From positions 1 through 42,400 of the IMG/VR virus record IMGVR_UViG_3300031726_000881: a DNA stretch of 42,400 nt; one strand, written 5' to 3'. This stretch comes from a virus. Below the pieces are notes generated by a model. The model searched no databases and was not told the origin of the DNA. It saw only the letters and a list, made by a program, of their open reading frames with translations. Within the stretch, counting starts at the first letter, position 1, and the number at the start of each line of letters is the position of its first letter. A program made the position numbers and the translations under genes. Positions 29,929 to 39,491 of the stretch are shown here, piece after piece.

Positions 29929-30236
29929 GCGGCACGGGCTGGACGTGGCAGCACGCCCAGCACCATTGCGACCTGCCCATGTACTTCGCCTTGTGCGATT
30001 GGTGGCGTGAGGTCCCACCCGCAGCCATCCAACTGCGGCGCATTGCCTCATTTATCGGCCTCAAGCCCGATGCCCAGCCCGGCACCCCGCGCCTGGCTGC
30101 TGCAACAGGCCCGGCTAGCAGCGAGCAAGACGTCGCCATGGCCGCAGCCATGGCAGGCATCCCCGCCTTTGATGGCCGCCCCGCTGACCCGATGCTGGAC
30201 CTGATCCCCCCGGCACCCATCGCCTCGCCCCTCTGA
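29925..30236 (+). CDS. Tail assembly chaperone T-domain (probably read by frameshift)
   Basis: A 103-codon frame from a GTG overlapping the gpG stop. The sequence (WTWQHAQHHCDLPMYFALCD, WWREVPPAAIQLRRIASFIG) matches the T part of siphovirus G-T chaperones. The open, protein-like sequence continues upstream of the GTG (INWDRITAHIVSG), so most of this domain is probably made as a -1 frameshift extension of gpG rather than from its own start. Confidence 0.65.
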   Translation: MSGTGWTWQHAQHHCDLPMYFALCDWWREVPPAAIQLRRIASFIGLKPDAQPGTPRLAAATGPASSEQDVAMAAAMAGIPAFDGRPADPMLDLIPPAPIASPL

Positions 30237-30257
30237 TCCTCAAATTGCTAACCCACC

Positions 30258-32549
30258 ATGGCCACACAAAACACCACCGGCTTTCAGGTCGACGCCAATA
30301 TCAACCCGTTTGAGCAGGCCATGCGCCGCATGGTCAGCGCATCGCGTGAGTCATCCGCAAGCATCAACAAAGCGCTTGGTGTGATTGGTGTCAGTTTGTC
30401 TGTGACCGCATTCACAATGTGGATTCGAGGCGCTGTTGATGCCGCTGACGAGACTTCAAAGCTGGCACAAAAAACAGGTCTGGCTGTCAACCAGGTCGCT
30501 GGGTTAAAACTGGCATATGAACAGGCAGGCGCGGGTGACTCATTTGCAAGCAGCATAGCCAAGCTTTCAAAAAGTGTGGTTGATGGCAGCAAATCCTTCG
30601 AGGCCATGGGCATCAATGTGCGAAACAGCGATGGCACGCTCAAGACAAGTCGGCAAGTCATTGGGGAGGTGGCAGATAAATTTTCCTCATACCGTGACGG
30701 CATCGAAAAAACAGCACTTGCGCAAGAAATATTTGGTAAGTCAGGTGCGGAACTTATTCCTTTGTTAAACGGCGGTGCTGCAGCCCTTGATGAATACGAT
30801 GCCATGGCCGCGAAGTTGGGCTTAACTATCGAAGAATCCACTGCCGAACAAGCCGAAAAATTTAACGACACGCTTGATTTGGTAAGTCAAGGCACAAAAG
30901 GCTTATCGACTCAGATTGCTGCCCAACTTCTGCCAACGCTTTCCAGCTTGGCTGATCAGTTTTTCACAAGCATGTCAAGTGGCGACAAGCTCAAAAACAC
31001 GGCGACCATTCTGTCAACAGCTATGAAGGGGCTGTACATATCGGGGCTGGCAGTGGTAGAGACTTTCAGCACGGTTGGCACAGTTCTGGGTGGCGTTTCT
31101 GCCGCAATCTTTGCAGCTGTCACAGGCAACTTCTCTGGGGCGATGGACATCATCAGCGGTCTCAAAAACGATATCGCCAGCGATTGGAAGACAACGCTTA
31201 GCGAAATTGATGCAGCCTGGAACGCCACCGGCAGCAATGCCGTTGAAAACATGGCTAAGCTGAGGAACGCAGGTAAAAACTCAGCACCAGAAACACCGTC
31301 TGAAAAAAAAGAGAAGAAAGAAAAAAAAGAAGAAAGCGCCATCCCCTCCTATGAAGCTGCCTTGGCCGCCCGCAAGATCGTCTTTGAAAAAGAAAACACT
31401 CTGCGCGAGTTCAGCAAGCAGCAAGAACTTGACTACTGGAAAGGCGTTTTAGCAGACGACGAGATCAGCAGCAAAGACCGCATCAAAATCCTCATCAAAA
31501 CCGGCAAGCTTGAACTGGACATCCTGCGCCAAAACGCCAAGGACAAGGCCCAGATCCAGCAGCTCCATGCCGAAGACCACAAGGCCGAAACGCTCGACTA
31601 TGTCAACGAGCTTGAAGCCCGCGCCGCCTACGAGCGCGATATGGGTGTCACCACCCAGGCCGACTACCTGGCTCGCCAGCAAGGCTTCAATCAGTTGCGC
31701 TTGCAGGCCGAGTTGGACTTCATCCAGCAAAAAATCACTGCTGCTCAAGCTGACCCCGATGCCAACGTGGTGGCGCTTGAGCAGTTGGAGATGCAGAAGC
31801 TTGAGATCAAGCGCAAGTACAAAGCGCTCGAACTCAATCTGGATCGTCAGGCCGCGCTTGAAAAAACTGCGCAACAGCGTGACATGTTTGCCAACATCCG
31901 CAGCGCCTCAGAAAACAGCCTGGCAAGCATGCTACAAGGCACGCTGACGTTGCAAAAAGGCCTTCAAGCCGTTTGGAACGCGGTGCTGCAAGGCTTTACC
32001 CAAATGATCGCCAAGCAAGTGATCGCCTGGGCGCTAGGTGAAAACTCGAAGACCGGCGCCACCGTCGCGGGCAATGCTACGCGAACAGCGTCTGACTGGA
32101 TGGCGGCCACCAAGTCGGTGGCTGCCAACGCTTGGGCCGCTGTCAAAAACATCGCCATCAAAGCCTGGGAGGTGGCCGCCGCTGTTTATGCCGCCATCGC
32201 TGCCATCCCGATGGTTGGACCCTTTCTCGCCCCGGCGCTAGCGGTCGCAGCAACTGGCGTGGTGCTGGGATATGCCGCAAATATCGCCAGTGCCTCGCAA
32301 GGCTTTGACATCCCCGCCGGGCTCAATCCGCTCACCCAACTGCACGAGCAAGAAATGGTGCTGCCCGCCGAACACGCCAACGTCATCCGCAGTCTGGCAG
32401 ACGGCGGGCAGGGCGGTGGCGAGACTGAACCCCGTGAGCTGAACGTGACCATCGCCGCGCACCCTATGCCGGGCAATTACTTCATGGCGCACCAGAGTCA
32501 GCTTGTGGCGGCCCTTAAAAAAGCCCACAGAAACATGGCATTTTCATGA
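30258..32549 (+). CDS. Tape measure protein
   Basis: A 763-residue protein. It opens with a tape-measure N-terminus (FQVDANINPFEQAMRRMVSA). A coiled, charged region includes an EKKEKKEKKEE run (~353-365) and long helices (KLELDILRQNAKDKAQIQQL). Hydrophobic segments follow near 600-680 (WAAVKNIAIKAWEVAAAVYA, AALAVAATG-like). At roughly 1.5 angstrom per residue it would set a tail of about 115 nm, which is short. The 3' end overlaps the next gene by four bases. Confidence 0.9.
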   Translation: MATQNTTGFQVDANINPFEQAMRRMVSASRESSASINKALGVIGVSLSVTAFTMWIRGAVDAADETSKLAQKTGLAVNQVAGLKLAYEQAGAGDSFASSIAKLSKSVVDGSKSFEAMGINVRNSDGTLKTSRQVIGEVADKFSSYRDGIEKTALAQEIFGKSGAELIPLLNGGAAALDEYDAMAAKLGLTIEESTAEQAEKFNDTLDLVSQGTKGLSTQIAAQLLPTLSSLADQFFTSMSSGDKLKNTATILSTAMKGLYISGLAVVETFSTVGTVLGGVSAAIFAAVTGNFSGAMDIISGLKNDIASDWKTTLSEIDAAWNATGSNAVENMAKLRNAGKNSAPETPSEKKEKKEKKEESAIPSYEAALAARKIVFEKENTLREFSKQQELDYWKGVLADDEISSKDRIKILIKTGKLELDILRQNAKDKAQIQQLHAEDHKAETLDYVNELEARAAYERDMGVTTQADYLARQQGFNQLRLQAELDFIQQKITAAQADPDANVVALEQLEMQKLEIKRKYKALELNLDRQAALEKTAQQRDMFANIRSASENSLASMLQGTLTLQKGLQAVWNAVLQGFTQMIAKQVIAWALGENSKTGATVAGNATRTASDWMAATKSVAANAWAAVKNIAIKAWEVAAAVYAAIAAIPMVGPFLAPALAVAATGVVLGYAANIASASQGFDIPAGLNPLTQLHEQEMVLPAEHANVIRSLADGGQGGGETEPRELNVTIAAHPMPGNYFMAHQSQLVAALKKAHRNMAFS

Positions 32550-33145
32550 GTAACGCTGTTTTCCCCACGCTCCCCGGTTTAGCTTGGGGCACGGTCCGCC
32601 AGCCCATCTGGTCGACCACAAAAAAGACTTCGGTCAGCCAGCGCGAATACCGTGTGGCCAACATGGTGTTTCCTCGATACCGGTACAAGCTGTCATTCAC
32701 TGTTTTGCGCCAGACCACTGGTTTTACAGAGTTCTCAACGCTGGTCGGGTTTTTCAACGCCCGCAACGGCTCATTCGACTCATTTCTGTACACCGACCCT
32801 GACGACAACACTGTTACAGCTCAAGTTTTGGGTATAGGTGATGGATCTAACAAGCTGTTTCAGTTGGTACGCACATTTGGTGGTTTTGTCGAGCCTGTTT
32901 ATGACGCCAACAGTGCCCCGCTCATTTATTGGGATGGTGTACTCAAGACGTTGGGCACGCACTACACACTTGGGGCCACAGGCCAGGTAACTTTTGTGGC
33001 CGCGCCTGGCGCAGGCGTGGTTGTCACCTGGTCGGGCACCTACTACAGGCGCATGTGTTTTGCCCAAGACACGGCAGACTTCTCAAAGTTCCTGGCCAAT
33101 CTGTGGGAGCTGAAAACGCTTGAGATGGTGACGGTGCTGCCATGA
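32546..33145 (+). CDS. DUF2460 distal tail protein
   Basis: A 199-residue protein of the DUF2460 family: FPTLPGLAWGTVRQPIWST, VGFFNARNGSFDSFLYTDPD, DGSNKLFQLVRTFGGFVEPV, and the terminal TADFSKFLANLWELKTLEMV. In the Rhodobacter GTA and related phages this family is the distal tail protein at the base of the tube. It is followed by the other members of the same tip module. Confidence 0.92.
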   Translation: MSNAVFPTLPGLAWGTVRQPIWSTTKKTSVSQREYRVANMVFPRYRYKLSFTVLRQTTGFTEFSTLVGFFNARNGSFDSFLYTDPDDNTVTAQVLGIGDGSNKLFQLVRTFGGFVEPVYDANSAPLIYWDGVLKTLGTHYTLGATGQVTFVAAPGAGVVVTWSGTYYRRMCFAQDTADFSKFLANLWELKTLEMVTVLP

Positions 33146-34014
33146 GATCAGCTTCATGGGAAACCAGCCCAGGCGCTTTGGCTGCGTTCTTGAATTCGAC
33201 GACGCAGGCCTACATGGCCGATCTGTTCACCATCACGCTGTCGGGTGGCACAGTGCTGCGCTACACCTCTGCGCAAGTGGCAGTGACAGTGAACGCGCTC
33301 ACTTACGCCGTTGGCCCGGTCATTACGCGTGGCAAAACCAAGCTGGCCGTTGGCGTGGCAGTCGATACGCTAGACCTGTCTATTTCGGCGGACGCCAGTG
33401 TCAATGTCAACGGCACGCCTCTGCTGCAGTTCATCGCGGCGGGCGGTTTTGATGGGGCCAAGCTGGTGCTGGAGCGCGCTTTTTCAAGCGGCCCTGGTGC
33501 GGCTTGGGTGGGTGCTTTGCCCTTGTTCCAAGGCAGCATCAGCGGCCCGCAGACATCGCGCTACACCGCCAGCATGACTGTCAACAGTGACAGCGAGTTG
33601 TTGAATGTGATGGTGCCACGCAATGTGTACCAGCCAGGGTGCAGCAACACGCTGTTTGACCCAACCTGTGGTCTAGCCAAGGCTGCTTATGCGTTGGCTG
33701 TCACCGCCACATCAGCAACAGACGCCACCCGCACCGTCTTTAGCAGTGCGCGTGGTGAGGCAGCGGGCTACTTTGCGTTGGGCTGGTTGGTGGGTGTAAC
33801 GGGCGCCAATGCAGGCGTCGGGCGCACTGTCAAGGCGTTCGCGGTGGGCACCTTCCAGGCCATCCAGCCTTGGCCCGCACCGGTAGCCGCCGGCGACACG
33901 TTCACCGGTTACCCAGGCTGCGACAAGACACAAGCGACATGCACCGCAAAGTTTGCCAACGTGGCCCGGTTTCGTGGCCACCCCTACGTGCCCGCACCCG
34001 AAAGCATTACATGA
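33142..34014 (+). CDS. DUF2163 (BR0599-type) tail hub protein
   Basis: A 290-residue protein with the marks of the BR0599 family: LTYAVGPVITRGKTKLAVG, LDLSISAD, YQPGCSNTLFDPTCGL and the Cys-rich end GCDKTQATCTAKFANVARFR then GHPYVP. In the GTA this family forms the baseplate hub and binds iron-sulfur or disulfide-linked Cys. It is coupled by ATGA overlaps to both neighbours. Confidence 0.92.
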   Translation: MRSASWETSPGALAAFLNSTTQAYMADLFTITLSGGTVLRYTSAQVAVTVNALTYAVGPVITRGKTKLAVGVAVDTLDLSISADASVNVNGTPLLQFIAAGGFDGAKLVLERAFSSGPGAAWVGALPLFQGSISGPQTSRYTASMTVNSDSELLNVMVPRNVYQPGCSNTLFDPTCGLAKAAYALAVTATSATDATRTVFSSARGEAAGYFALGWLVGVTGANAGVGRTVKAFAVGTFQAIQPWPAPVAAGDTFTGYPGCDKTQATCTAKFANVARFRGHPYVPAPESIT

Positions 34015-34457
34015 CAAGCGACCAACACCAGGCATTGCAACGCCAAGCGGTTGCAAAAGAAGCCGAGTCCTGGCTAGAAACCCCATACCACCACCATGCT
34101 CGCATCAAAGGCGTGGGCGTGGACTGTGCGCAGTTTCTGTGCGCGGTGTACGAAAACACCGGCCTTATCCCGCCCGTCGATCCCGGCACCTATGCCGTTG
34201 ATTGGCACCTTCACCACTCTGAAGAAAAGTTCAGCGGCTGGATGGAAAAGTACGCCCACCTGCAAGCGCCTGGAACGCCGCTTGGGCTTGGTGATGTGGT
34301 GTTGTGGAAATATGGCCGCTGCTTCTCGCACGGCTCAATCTACGTTGGCGACGGCATTTTTGTGCACAGCTACCTGCGCCTGGGCGTGATCAAGTCCCGC
34401 GCCGCGGAAGAACCACTGTGTGGGCGTGAGCTGCAGCACTGGAGTTTTTGGTCATGA
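34011..34457 (+). CDS. NlpC/P60 tail peptidase
   Basis: A 148-residue protein of the NlpC/P60 superfamily. The catalytic Cys is in VGVDCAQFLCAVY (about residue 42), the His in CFSHGSIYVGDG (about 109). It should cut peptidoglycan during infection to let the tip reach the inner membrane. I start at the ATG at 34011 in an ATGA overlap; a frame beginning at 33870 is an unneeded extension. Confidence 0.88.
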   Translation: MTSDQHQALQRQAVAKEAESWLETPYHHHARIKGVGVDCAQFLCAVYENTGLIPPVDPGTYAVDWHLHHSEEKFSGWMEKYAHLQAPGTPLGLGDVVLWKYGRCFSHGSIYVGDGIFVHSYLRLGVIKSRAAEEPLCGRELQHWSFWS

Positions 34458-37405
34458 GCGGCGGCAGCACGATCAGCACCAGTGAAACGCGCATCGAGGC
34501 GCTGAACATCCAGAGTTCGGCCTATGGGGTCACTGTGCCGCTGGTGTATGGCTCCAATAGGCTCAGTGGCAACATGATCTGGTACGGTGATTTCAAGGCC
34601 ACAGCCCACACCAGCACCACTTCCAGCGGGGGCAAAGGCGGTGGCGGCGGTGTGACTCAGCAAAGCACCACCTACACCTATTCGGCTTCGGTGATCATGG
34701 GCATCTGCGAGGGGACTATCAAGGCCATCCCTCGCATCTGGAAAGATAAGCAGCTTATTGCGGACGGCGCCACAACGGCCTTGTCGCAGTTGAGCATGTC
34801 GCTGGCCACTGGGGCGCTTGGGCAAGGCACCTGGCCTTACCTGACCAGCTTCACGCCAGCCGGTGGCGCGCCTGGCAGCCAAGCCTTGGGGTACAGTGGC
34901 CTAGCCTATGTATATGCCCGCGACTATGCGCTAGGCAGCGGCGCATCGGTGGTCAACCACTCTTTTGAGGTGTGCGGGCAGTTGTACGGCAGTGTCCCTG
35001 GCCGCCCAGACGCCAACACCGCGCTGGTGGCGGCTGATGTATTGACCAACGTGCGCTATGGTGCGTCGTTCCCGGTGGGCCAGCTTGTCACTGCCGATTG
35101 GTCAAACTACGTTCTGGCGGCAGGCCTGCTGACATCACCCGTGCTGGCTGAGCAGATCCAGGCCGGTGAGTTTCTGACAAAGATCTGTGCACTGACCAAT
35201 ACTGCGCCGGTGTGGTCAGGCGGCAAGCTCAAGATGGTTCCGTACGGCGACACAGCTATCAGTGGCAATGGCGCGACCTACACACCCAATGTCACGCCGC
35301 TGTTTGATCTGACAGATGACGACTTTTGCCCCGCCACCGATGGCGACCCGATCCGCGTCACGCGCAAGTCGCAGGCGGATGCCTATAACCACATCCGCAT
35401 CGAATTCGTTAACCGGGCAAATTACTACAACGTTGAAATTGCCGAGGCCAAGGACAGTGCCAGCATTGACGCCTATGGCCTGCGCTCGGCTGACGTGCTC
35501 GCGGCGCACTGGATTTGTGATGTGGCCGTTGCCCGCACCATGGCGCAAATACTGTTGCAGCGCGCCATGTATGTGCGCAACACCTATGAATTTGAGTTGC
35601 CCTGGACGCGGGCCATGCTGGAGCCGATGGACCTGGTGACGCTGACGGACAGTGCGCTAGGCTTCGACAAGTTGGCGGTACGTGTCACCGAGGTGGGCGA
35701 GTCCGAGGCCGGTGACCTGTCTATCGTGGCCGAAGACTTTGCAGTGGGGGTGGCTCACGCGGCCACCTACTCCAGCCAAGGCGGCGCTGGCTTCCAACAC
35801 AACTACAACGCTGCCCCGGGCCCGGTCTTGCCGCCCATGTTTTTTGAAGCACCGGTCGGGCGCACGACGACGGGGCTTGAGGTTTACGCGGCGGTGTGTG
35901 GCATTGATCCCAATTGGGGCGGCTGCAGGGTGTGGACGTCACTTGACGGTGTTCAGTACAAAGACAGCGGCATGATCTACGGTGGTGCTCGCTACGGTAA
36001 GTTGACTGGCCCTATTGCTGCAGGTGCTGTGCCTGTTTTGCTAAATGGCGGGCAAATGCTCAGTGGCAGTGAGACCGACAGCGTGAACCTGGCTACCTTG
36101 TGCTACATCGGTGGCGACAACCCTGAATACTTGGCACACGGCACTGCAACGCTGACCGGGGTGCTGGCCTATACGCTCACCGGCCTGACCCGATCGGCTT
36201 TTGGCACCAGCGGGGCCACGCACAGTTCAGGCGATGCTTTTGCCCGTGTGGATGATGCACTGGCGAAGTCGGGATCGCTGGATCTGAGCATGATCGGGCA
36301 GACGATCTATTTCAAGTTCACCAGCTTCAACATATATAAGGTTGCCGAAGAAGACCTGTCCACAGTAGTCGCTTATCCCTATGTGATCGCTGGCAGTATG
36401 GCTGGCTTGCCCCCACCGCCGTTTGATGAGTTTTTGGTGTTGAGTCAACCAGATGGCACGCGGCAATACAACTTCTCGTATGCCACGGCGGCGCCACCAG
36501 ACTGGCTTGGTGCCGAAATCAGGTATGTTGGCGGTACGGTCGCAAATCCTGACTGGTCAAGCATGACGCCGTTGCAGGACACAGCCACCTACTACACCGC
36601 GAGCCCAGTGGAGCTAAATGCACCGTTAGCTGGGGACTACACGTTTGCGTGCAAATCACTGGACCGCTTGGGCAACGAATCGACGTACAAGGTGGTCAAC
36701 ATCACCCTGCCATCGCGCCGCCTGGGTAATGTTTTTGATGAGTTCTTTGAACATACTGATGGATGGCTGGGCGTCAAGTCAGGCTGCCATATTGAGAAAA
36801 CGGCGTTGGTGGCCAACGACAGCACCACCTGGTCTACGCTGCCCAGCACGTGGGACGCGTGGACCCGCTGGATCATGGCGCCCGCCAGCCCCATCGTTTA
36901 CACGGCGCCGGTGCGTGACTTCGGTACGGTGATCGCGGGGCAAGTGGACGGCGTCATCGATGCAGATGGCTCGGTGACTCAAGAGCTGGCCACCAGTGCA
37001 GACGGCACCACCTGGAGTGCGTGGGGTAGTGCATCAGCAGCATTCAGCAGCCGGTACCTCAAAGTCCGGCTGACGGTTGCTGCTACCACTGCCGCGCCGG
37101 TGCCCGCTGTGCGCCAGTGGTCGTACCAAATCATCGCGCCGATGAAAAACGAGTACCTCAACGACATTGTTCTAAGCAGCTTGACCGGCGCCTACCGAAT
37201 CGGTGTGGGCGACATCCGCGTCCCGCTTGCTGGCAGCTACACGGTGCTCAAGCGCACCACAGTGGTGATTCAAGACGGCAGCGTGGGCACATGGACCTAT
37301 GCCCGCATAGACCAATCTTTGTCACCTGCACCCCGCTGGCAGTTCCGGCTCAACGGCGTGCTGGCCGACCCCGCTTTTGTTGATTTTTTTATTGAAGGGT
37401 ATTGA
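34454..37405 (+). CDS. Tail tip/host-specificity protein (megatron-like)
   Basis: A 983-residue protein. It starts MSGGSTISTSETRIEALNIQ with ATGA overlap (a TTG two codons earlier is also possible). The N-terminal block (SAYGVTVPLVYGSNRLSGNM, YSASVIMGICEGTIKAIPRI) and the middle (NHIRIEFVNRANYYNVEIAE, FELPWTRAMLEPMDLVTLTD) match the large tip protein of GTA-like and lambda J-like tails. The C-terminus is beta-rich and fibre-like. It probably binds the host surface. No variable repeat is present in it. Confidence 0.88.
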   Translation: MSGGSTISTSETRIEALNIQSSAYGVTVPLVYGSNRLSGNMIWYGDFKATAHTSTTSSGGKGGGGGVTQQSTTYTYSASVIMGICEGTIKAIPRIWKDKQLIADGATTALSQLSMSLATGALGQGTWPYLTSFTPAGGAPGSQALGYSGLAYVYARDYALGSGASVVNHSFEVCGQLYGSVPGRPDANTALVAADVLTNVRYGASFPVGQLVTADWSNYVLAAGLLTSPVLAEQIQAGEFLTKICALTNTAPVWSGGKLKMVPYGDTAISGNGATYTPNVTPLFDLTDDDFCPATDGDPIRVTRKSQADAYNHIRIEFVNRANYYNVEIAEAKDSASIDAYGLRSADVLAAHWICDVAVARTMAQILLQRAMYVRNTYEFELPWTRAMLEPMDLVTLTDSALGFDKLAVRVTEVGESEAGDLSIVAEDFAVGVAHAATYSSQGGAGFQHNYNAAPGPVLPPMFFEAPVGRTTTGLEVYAAVCGIDPNWGGCRVWTSLDGVQYKDSGMIYGGARYGKLTGPIAAGAVPVLLNGGQMLSGSETDSVNLATLCYIGGDNPEYLAHGTATLTGVLAYTLTGLTRSAFGTSGATHSSGDAFARVDDALAKSGSLDLSMIGQTIYFKFTSFNIYKVAEEDLSTVVAYPYVIAGSMAGLPPPPFDEFLVLSQPDGTRQYNFSYATAAPPDWLGAEIRYVGGTVANPDWSSMTPLQDTATYYTASPVELNAPLAGDYTFACKSLDRLGNESTYKVVNITLPSRRLGNVFDEFFEHTDGWLGVKSGCHIEKTALVANDSTTWSTLPSTWDAWTRWIMAPASPIVYTAPVRDFGTVIAGQVDGVIDADGSVTQELATSADGTTWSAWGSASAAFSSRYLKVRLTVAATTAAPVPAVRQWSYQIIAPMKNEYLNDIVLSSLTGAYRIGVGDIRVPLAGSYTVLKRTTVVIQDGSVGTWTYARIDQSLSPAPRWQFRLNGVLADPAFVDFFIEGY

Positions 37406-37407
37406 TC

Positions 37408-38343
37408 ATGACCTGGCCATCAAGCAATGTAAACACCACCAACGCCGACGCAGGCACCGACAGCCCGGCGCTATTTAGGGCTGATGTTTTAGACCTTTTG
37501 ACGAAGTTCAATTTGCTGCGCGCCCACGTATCAACGCTTGGTCAAACATTTCTTGCGCGGGCCACAGCCGCTTTGATGCGGGCGGATATTGGCGCGGCTG
37601 TGTCTGGGTCGAATGGCGACATCACCAGCCTGTCAGCAGTAACCACTATTGGTGGCAATCCTGCGTTTACCGGGCTGCCCACGACTACTACCCCGTCAGC
37701 CACAGACAACTCGTCTCGAATTGCAAGCACACAAATGGTTCAGTCAGTTGGGCTGCACAGTGCGGGGTACACGGCGTTTACCGCGTCAGCAACTTTAACC
37801 ACTGCTGACTTTGGCCGCGCTTGTTATTACGCAAGTGCTTCCGCAGGAACTTTAACGCTGCCGAACAATCCGCCCGCTGGCATCGTTATTACTGTTGTGA
37901 ATTTATCTACCGTCGTTTGTACGTTAGCCCGCAGTGGCGGGGCCACAATTTGCGGGCCTTTTACAAGCTATGCGACAACTATCGACTTGTGGCAGGGGGA
38001 CTCCCTGGAACTTTGTTTTGACGGGACAAACTGGCAGACCATTGCCAGCTCGGGTTTTATACAAGGGTGGAATCCCCCCGTGTTTTATGCTGCACCAGAC
38101 AGGAAGGTGGACGGCACCGTCTATACAAACTCCGCTCGCCGTGAAAGGTTTGTGAAAGTTGTTGTCACCCTGGCTGCTGGACAGGCCGCAAGCATGACGG
38201 TTGATGGTGGAGTGATTGATCGTGTCGGAAACAACAGTCCTAGTGCGACCCCTCTCTGCCTCAGCTACCCGGTACCCGCTGGTCGGACCTATTCGATCAC
38301 AGCGGGCGGCACTCCTGGTGTGATATGGACGGAGAAATCTTAA
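37408..38343 (+). CDS. Putative tail fibre protein
   Basis: A 311-residue protein with GAAGGG before the ATG. The first ~120 residues (AALMRADIGAAVSGSNGDIT, SLSAVTTIGG) form a repeat-rich, Thr/Ala-rich linker as in tail fibre stems. The C-terminal part is beta-rich (SAGTLTLPNNPPAGIVITVV, RRERFVKVVVTLAAGQAASM). It lies right after the tip gene, in the place of receptor-binding fibres. Function is inferred from position and composition. Confidence 0.65.
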   Translation: MTWPSSNVNTTNADAGTDSPALFRADVLDLLTKFNLLRAHVSTLGQTFLARATAALMRADIGAAVSGSNGDITSLSAVTTIGGNPAFTGLPTTTTPSATDNSSRIASTQMVQSVGLHSAGYTAFTASATLTTADFGRACYYASASAGTLTLPNNPPAGIVITVVNLSTVVCTLARSGGATICGPFTSYATTIDLWQGDSLELCFDGTNWQTIASSGFIQGWNPPVFYAAPDRKVDGTVYTNSARRERFVKVVVTLAAGQAASMTVDGGVIDRVGNNSPSATPLCLSYPVPAGRTYSITAGGTPGVIWTEKS

Positions 38344-38720
38344 TGAAATATTACTTAGACCCAGCCACGCAGACTCGCTACGCATTTGAAGGTGATGGAT
38401 CACAAGATGACTTCATCGATAAAAAACTTGTTCCTATAACCGAAGCGCAGGCCGATGCCATGTACGCAGCAGAGGTGGCTGCTGAGCCAGTGGTCAAACC
38501 GTTTGAATTTTTTTTAAGCATGTGTAGCGAATCTGAGCAGATCGGATTGGTGACGGCCGCGATGTCAGTGCCAGTGGTCAAACTTTGGTACGACCGCATG
38601 CTAGCCAGTGGCTGCGTCACGATCACGGATAGGCGCGCTGTAGCTGGCCTGGATGCGCTGGTGTCTGCCGGGCTGCTGACGGCAGAGCGCAAGCAGACGA
38701 TTTTTACGGCAATGAGCTAA
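38343..38720 (+). CDS. Tail-fibre-associated protein, unknown
   Basis: A 125-residue protein starting MKYYLDPATQTRYAFEGDGS; its ATG overlaps the last base of the previous stop (TAATG). The start (YLDP-x-TxxxYAFExDGSQDD) resembles short proteins encoded after phage fibre genes, some of which are fibre chaperones. The rest is helical. The exact role is not known. Confidence 0.6.
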   Translation: MKYYLDPATQTRYAFEGDGSQDDFIDKKLVPITEAQADAMYAAEVAAEPVVKPFEFFLSMCSESEQIGLVTAAMSVPVVKLWYDRMLASGCVTITDRRAVAGLDALVSAGLLTAERKQTIFTAMS

Positions 38721-38735
38721 GACTAGCTTGCACGT

Positions 38736-38763
38736 CACCCAAGCTGCTTTGGGGTGGTTTTAC
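38736..38763 (+). terminator. Possible terminator after the tail genes
   Basis: CACCC (38736-38740) pairs with GGGTG (38752-38756) with a further AAGC/GCTT pairing and a bulge, followed by GTTTT. The stem is imperfect, so this is a weak prediction; it divides tail from lysis genes. Confidence 0.4.
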
Positions 38764-38785
38764 ATCTAACAATTTTGGAAACGAT

Positions 38786-39193
38786 ATGCCCGAACCTACA
38801 TCCACCTGCGCCGCTGGCGTAACCTACGCAGCCGCCGGGGTCTGCGTGCCCATGCTGTCAGCATTTGGCGTGCCCCTTGGCCTGCGGGCAGACGTGCTGA
38901 TCGCTGGCTTTTGTGGCAGCCTGGTGGCCATCATCCTGCTCAACACTGTGCCCGCCTCGGGCGACACCTGGCAGCACCTGATTCGCACCACGGCCAAACG
39001 CATTTTTGTGGCGCTGGCCAGCAGCATCACCGCTGGTTACCTAACCCCGCTGGCCCTGCTGATGTGGAGCCTGCCAGACAGCATGTTTTTGGGTGCGGCC
39101 TTTGGGGTGGGTGGCGGTGCGCAGCGCGTGCTGCTGCAGCTCATTGCCCGCTTTGGCACACCAGCCGCCAAGGCTGGGGAGGGCGCACCATGA
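38786..39193 (+). CDS. Holin-like membrane protein
   Basis: A 135-residue protein with three hydrophobic segments: VTYAAAGVCVPMLSAFGVPL (~13-32), VLIAGFCGSLVAIILLNTVP (~37-56) and IFVALASSITAGYLTPLALL (~72-91), with a glycine-rich region after. It precedes a second membrane gene and the endolysin, so it is the likely holin. Class and start are inferred from length and layout. ATGA overlap with the next gene. Confidence 0.65.
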   Translation: MPEPTSTCAAGVTYAAAGVCVPMLSAFGVPLGLRADVLIAGFCGSLVAIILLNTVPASGDTWQHLIRTTAKRIFVALASSITAGYLTPLALLMWSLPDSMFLGAAFGVGGGAQRVLLQLIARFGTPAAKAGEGAP

Positions 39194-39489
39194 GCACCGG
39201 TTTGCTGATCTTGCACTGGCTGGCCGGGCTGGTCATCCTGGCCGAGGCGCTTAATAAGGTGGAGCGCACCGCGCCCTGCGCTCCAGGCCTCACACCCCAT
39301 GCCCGGCTGGTAGCCAGTCTCAAAGCGCTGGCCTGGGCGTTGCTGGCCATCGGTGGTGCGTTGGCGGTGTTTGCGCCACTGTTTTTCGCCCTGCAAGCCA
39401 CCAGCGCCAAGCCGCCCAGCCTGTCAGAGACCGCCATAGCGGCGGGCTTTGCGGTGCTGATCGTCCGAACCCGCGTCAAAGAAGGTTGA
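39190..39489 (+). CDS. Second small membrane protein of the lysis cassette
   Basis: A 99-residue protein with two clear membrane segments: LLILHWLAGLVILAEALNKV and ALAWALLAIGGALAVFAPLF, and a weak third at the C-terminus. Its place between the holin-like gene and the endolysin suggests a holin or antiholin. No family is recognised with confidence. Confidence 0.6.
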   Translation: MSTGLLILHWLAGLVILAEALNKVERTAPCAPGLTPHARLVASLKALAWALLAIGGALAVFAPLFFALQATSAKPPSLSETAIAAGFAVLIVRTRVKEG

Positions 39490-39491
39490 TC

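Noticed and set aside
34189-34452. Possible additional DGR variable repeat in the tail genes
   Set aside because: I looked for the GGAVAV-type C-terminus and template-like sequence in the tip and fibre genes (34454-38343) and found none.
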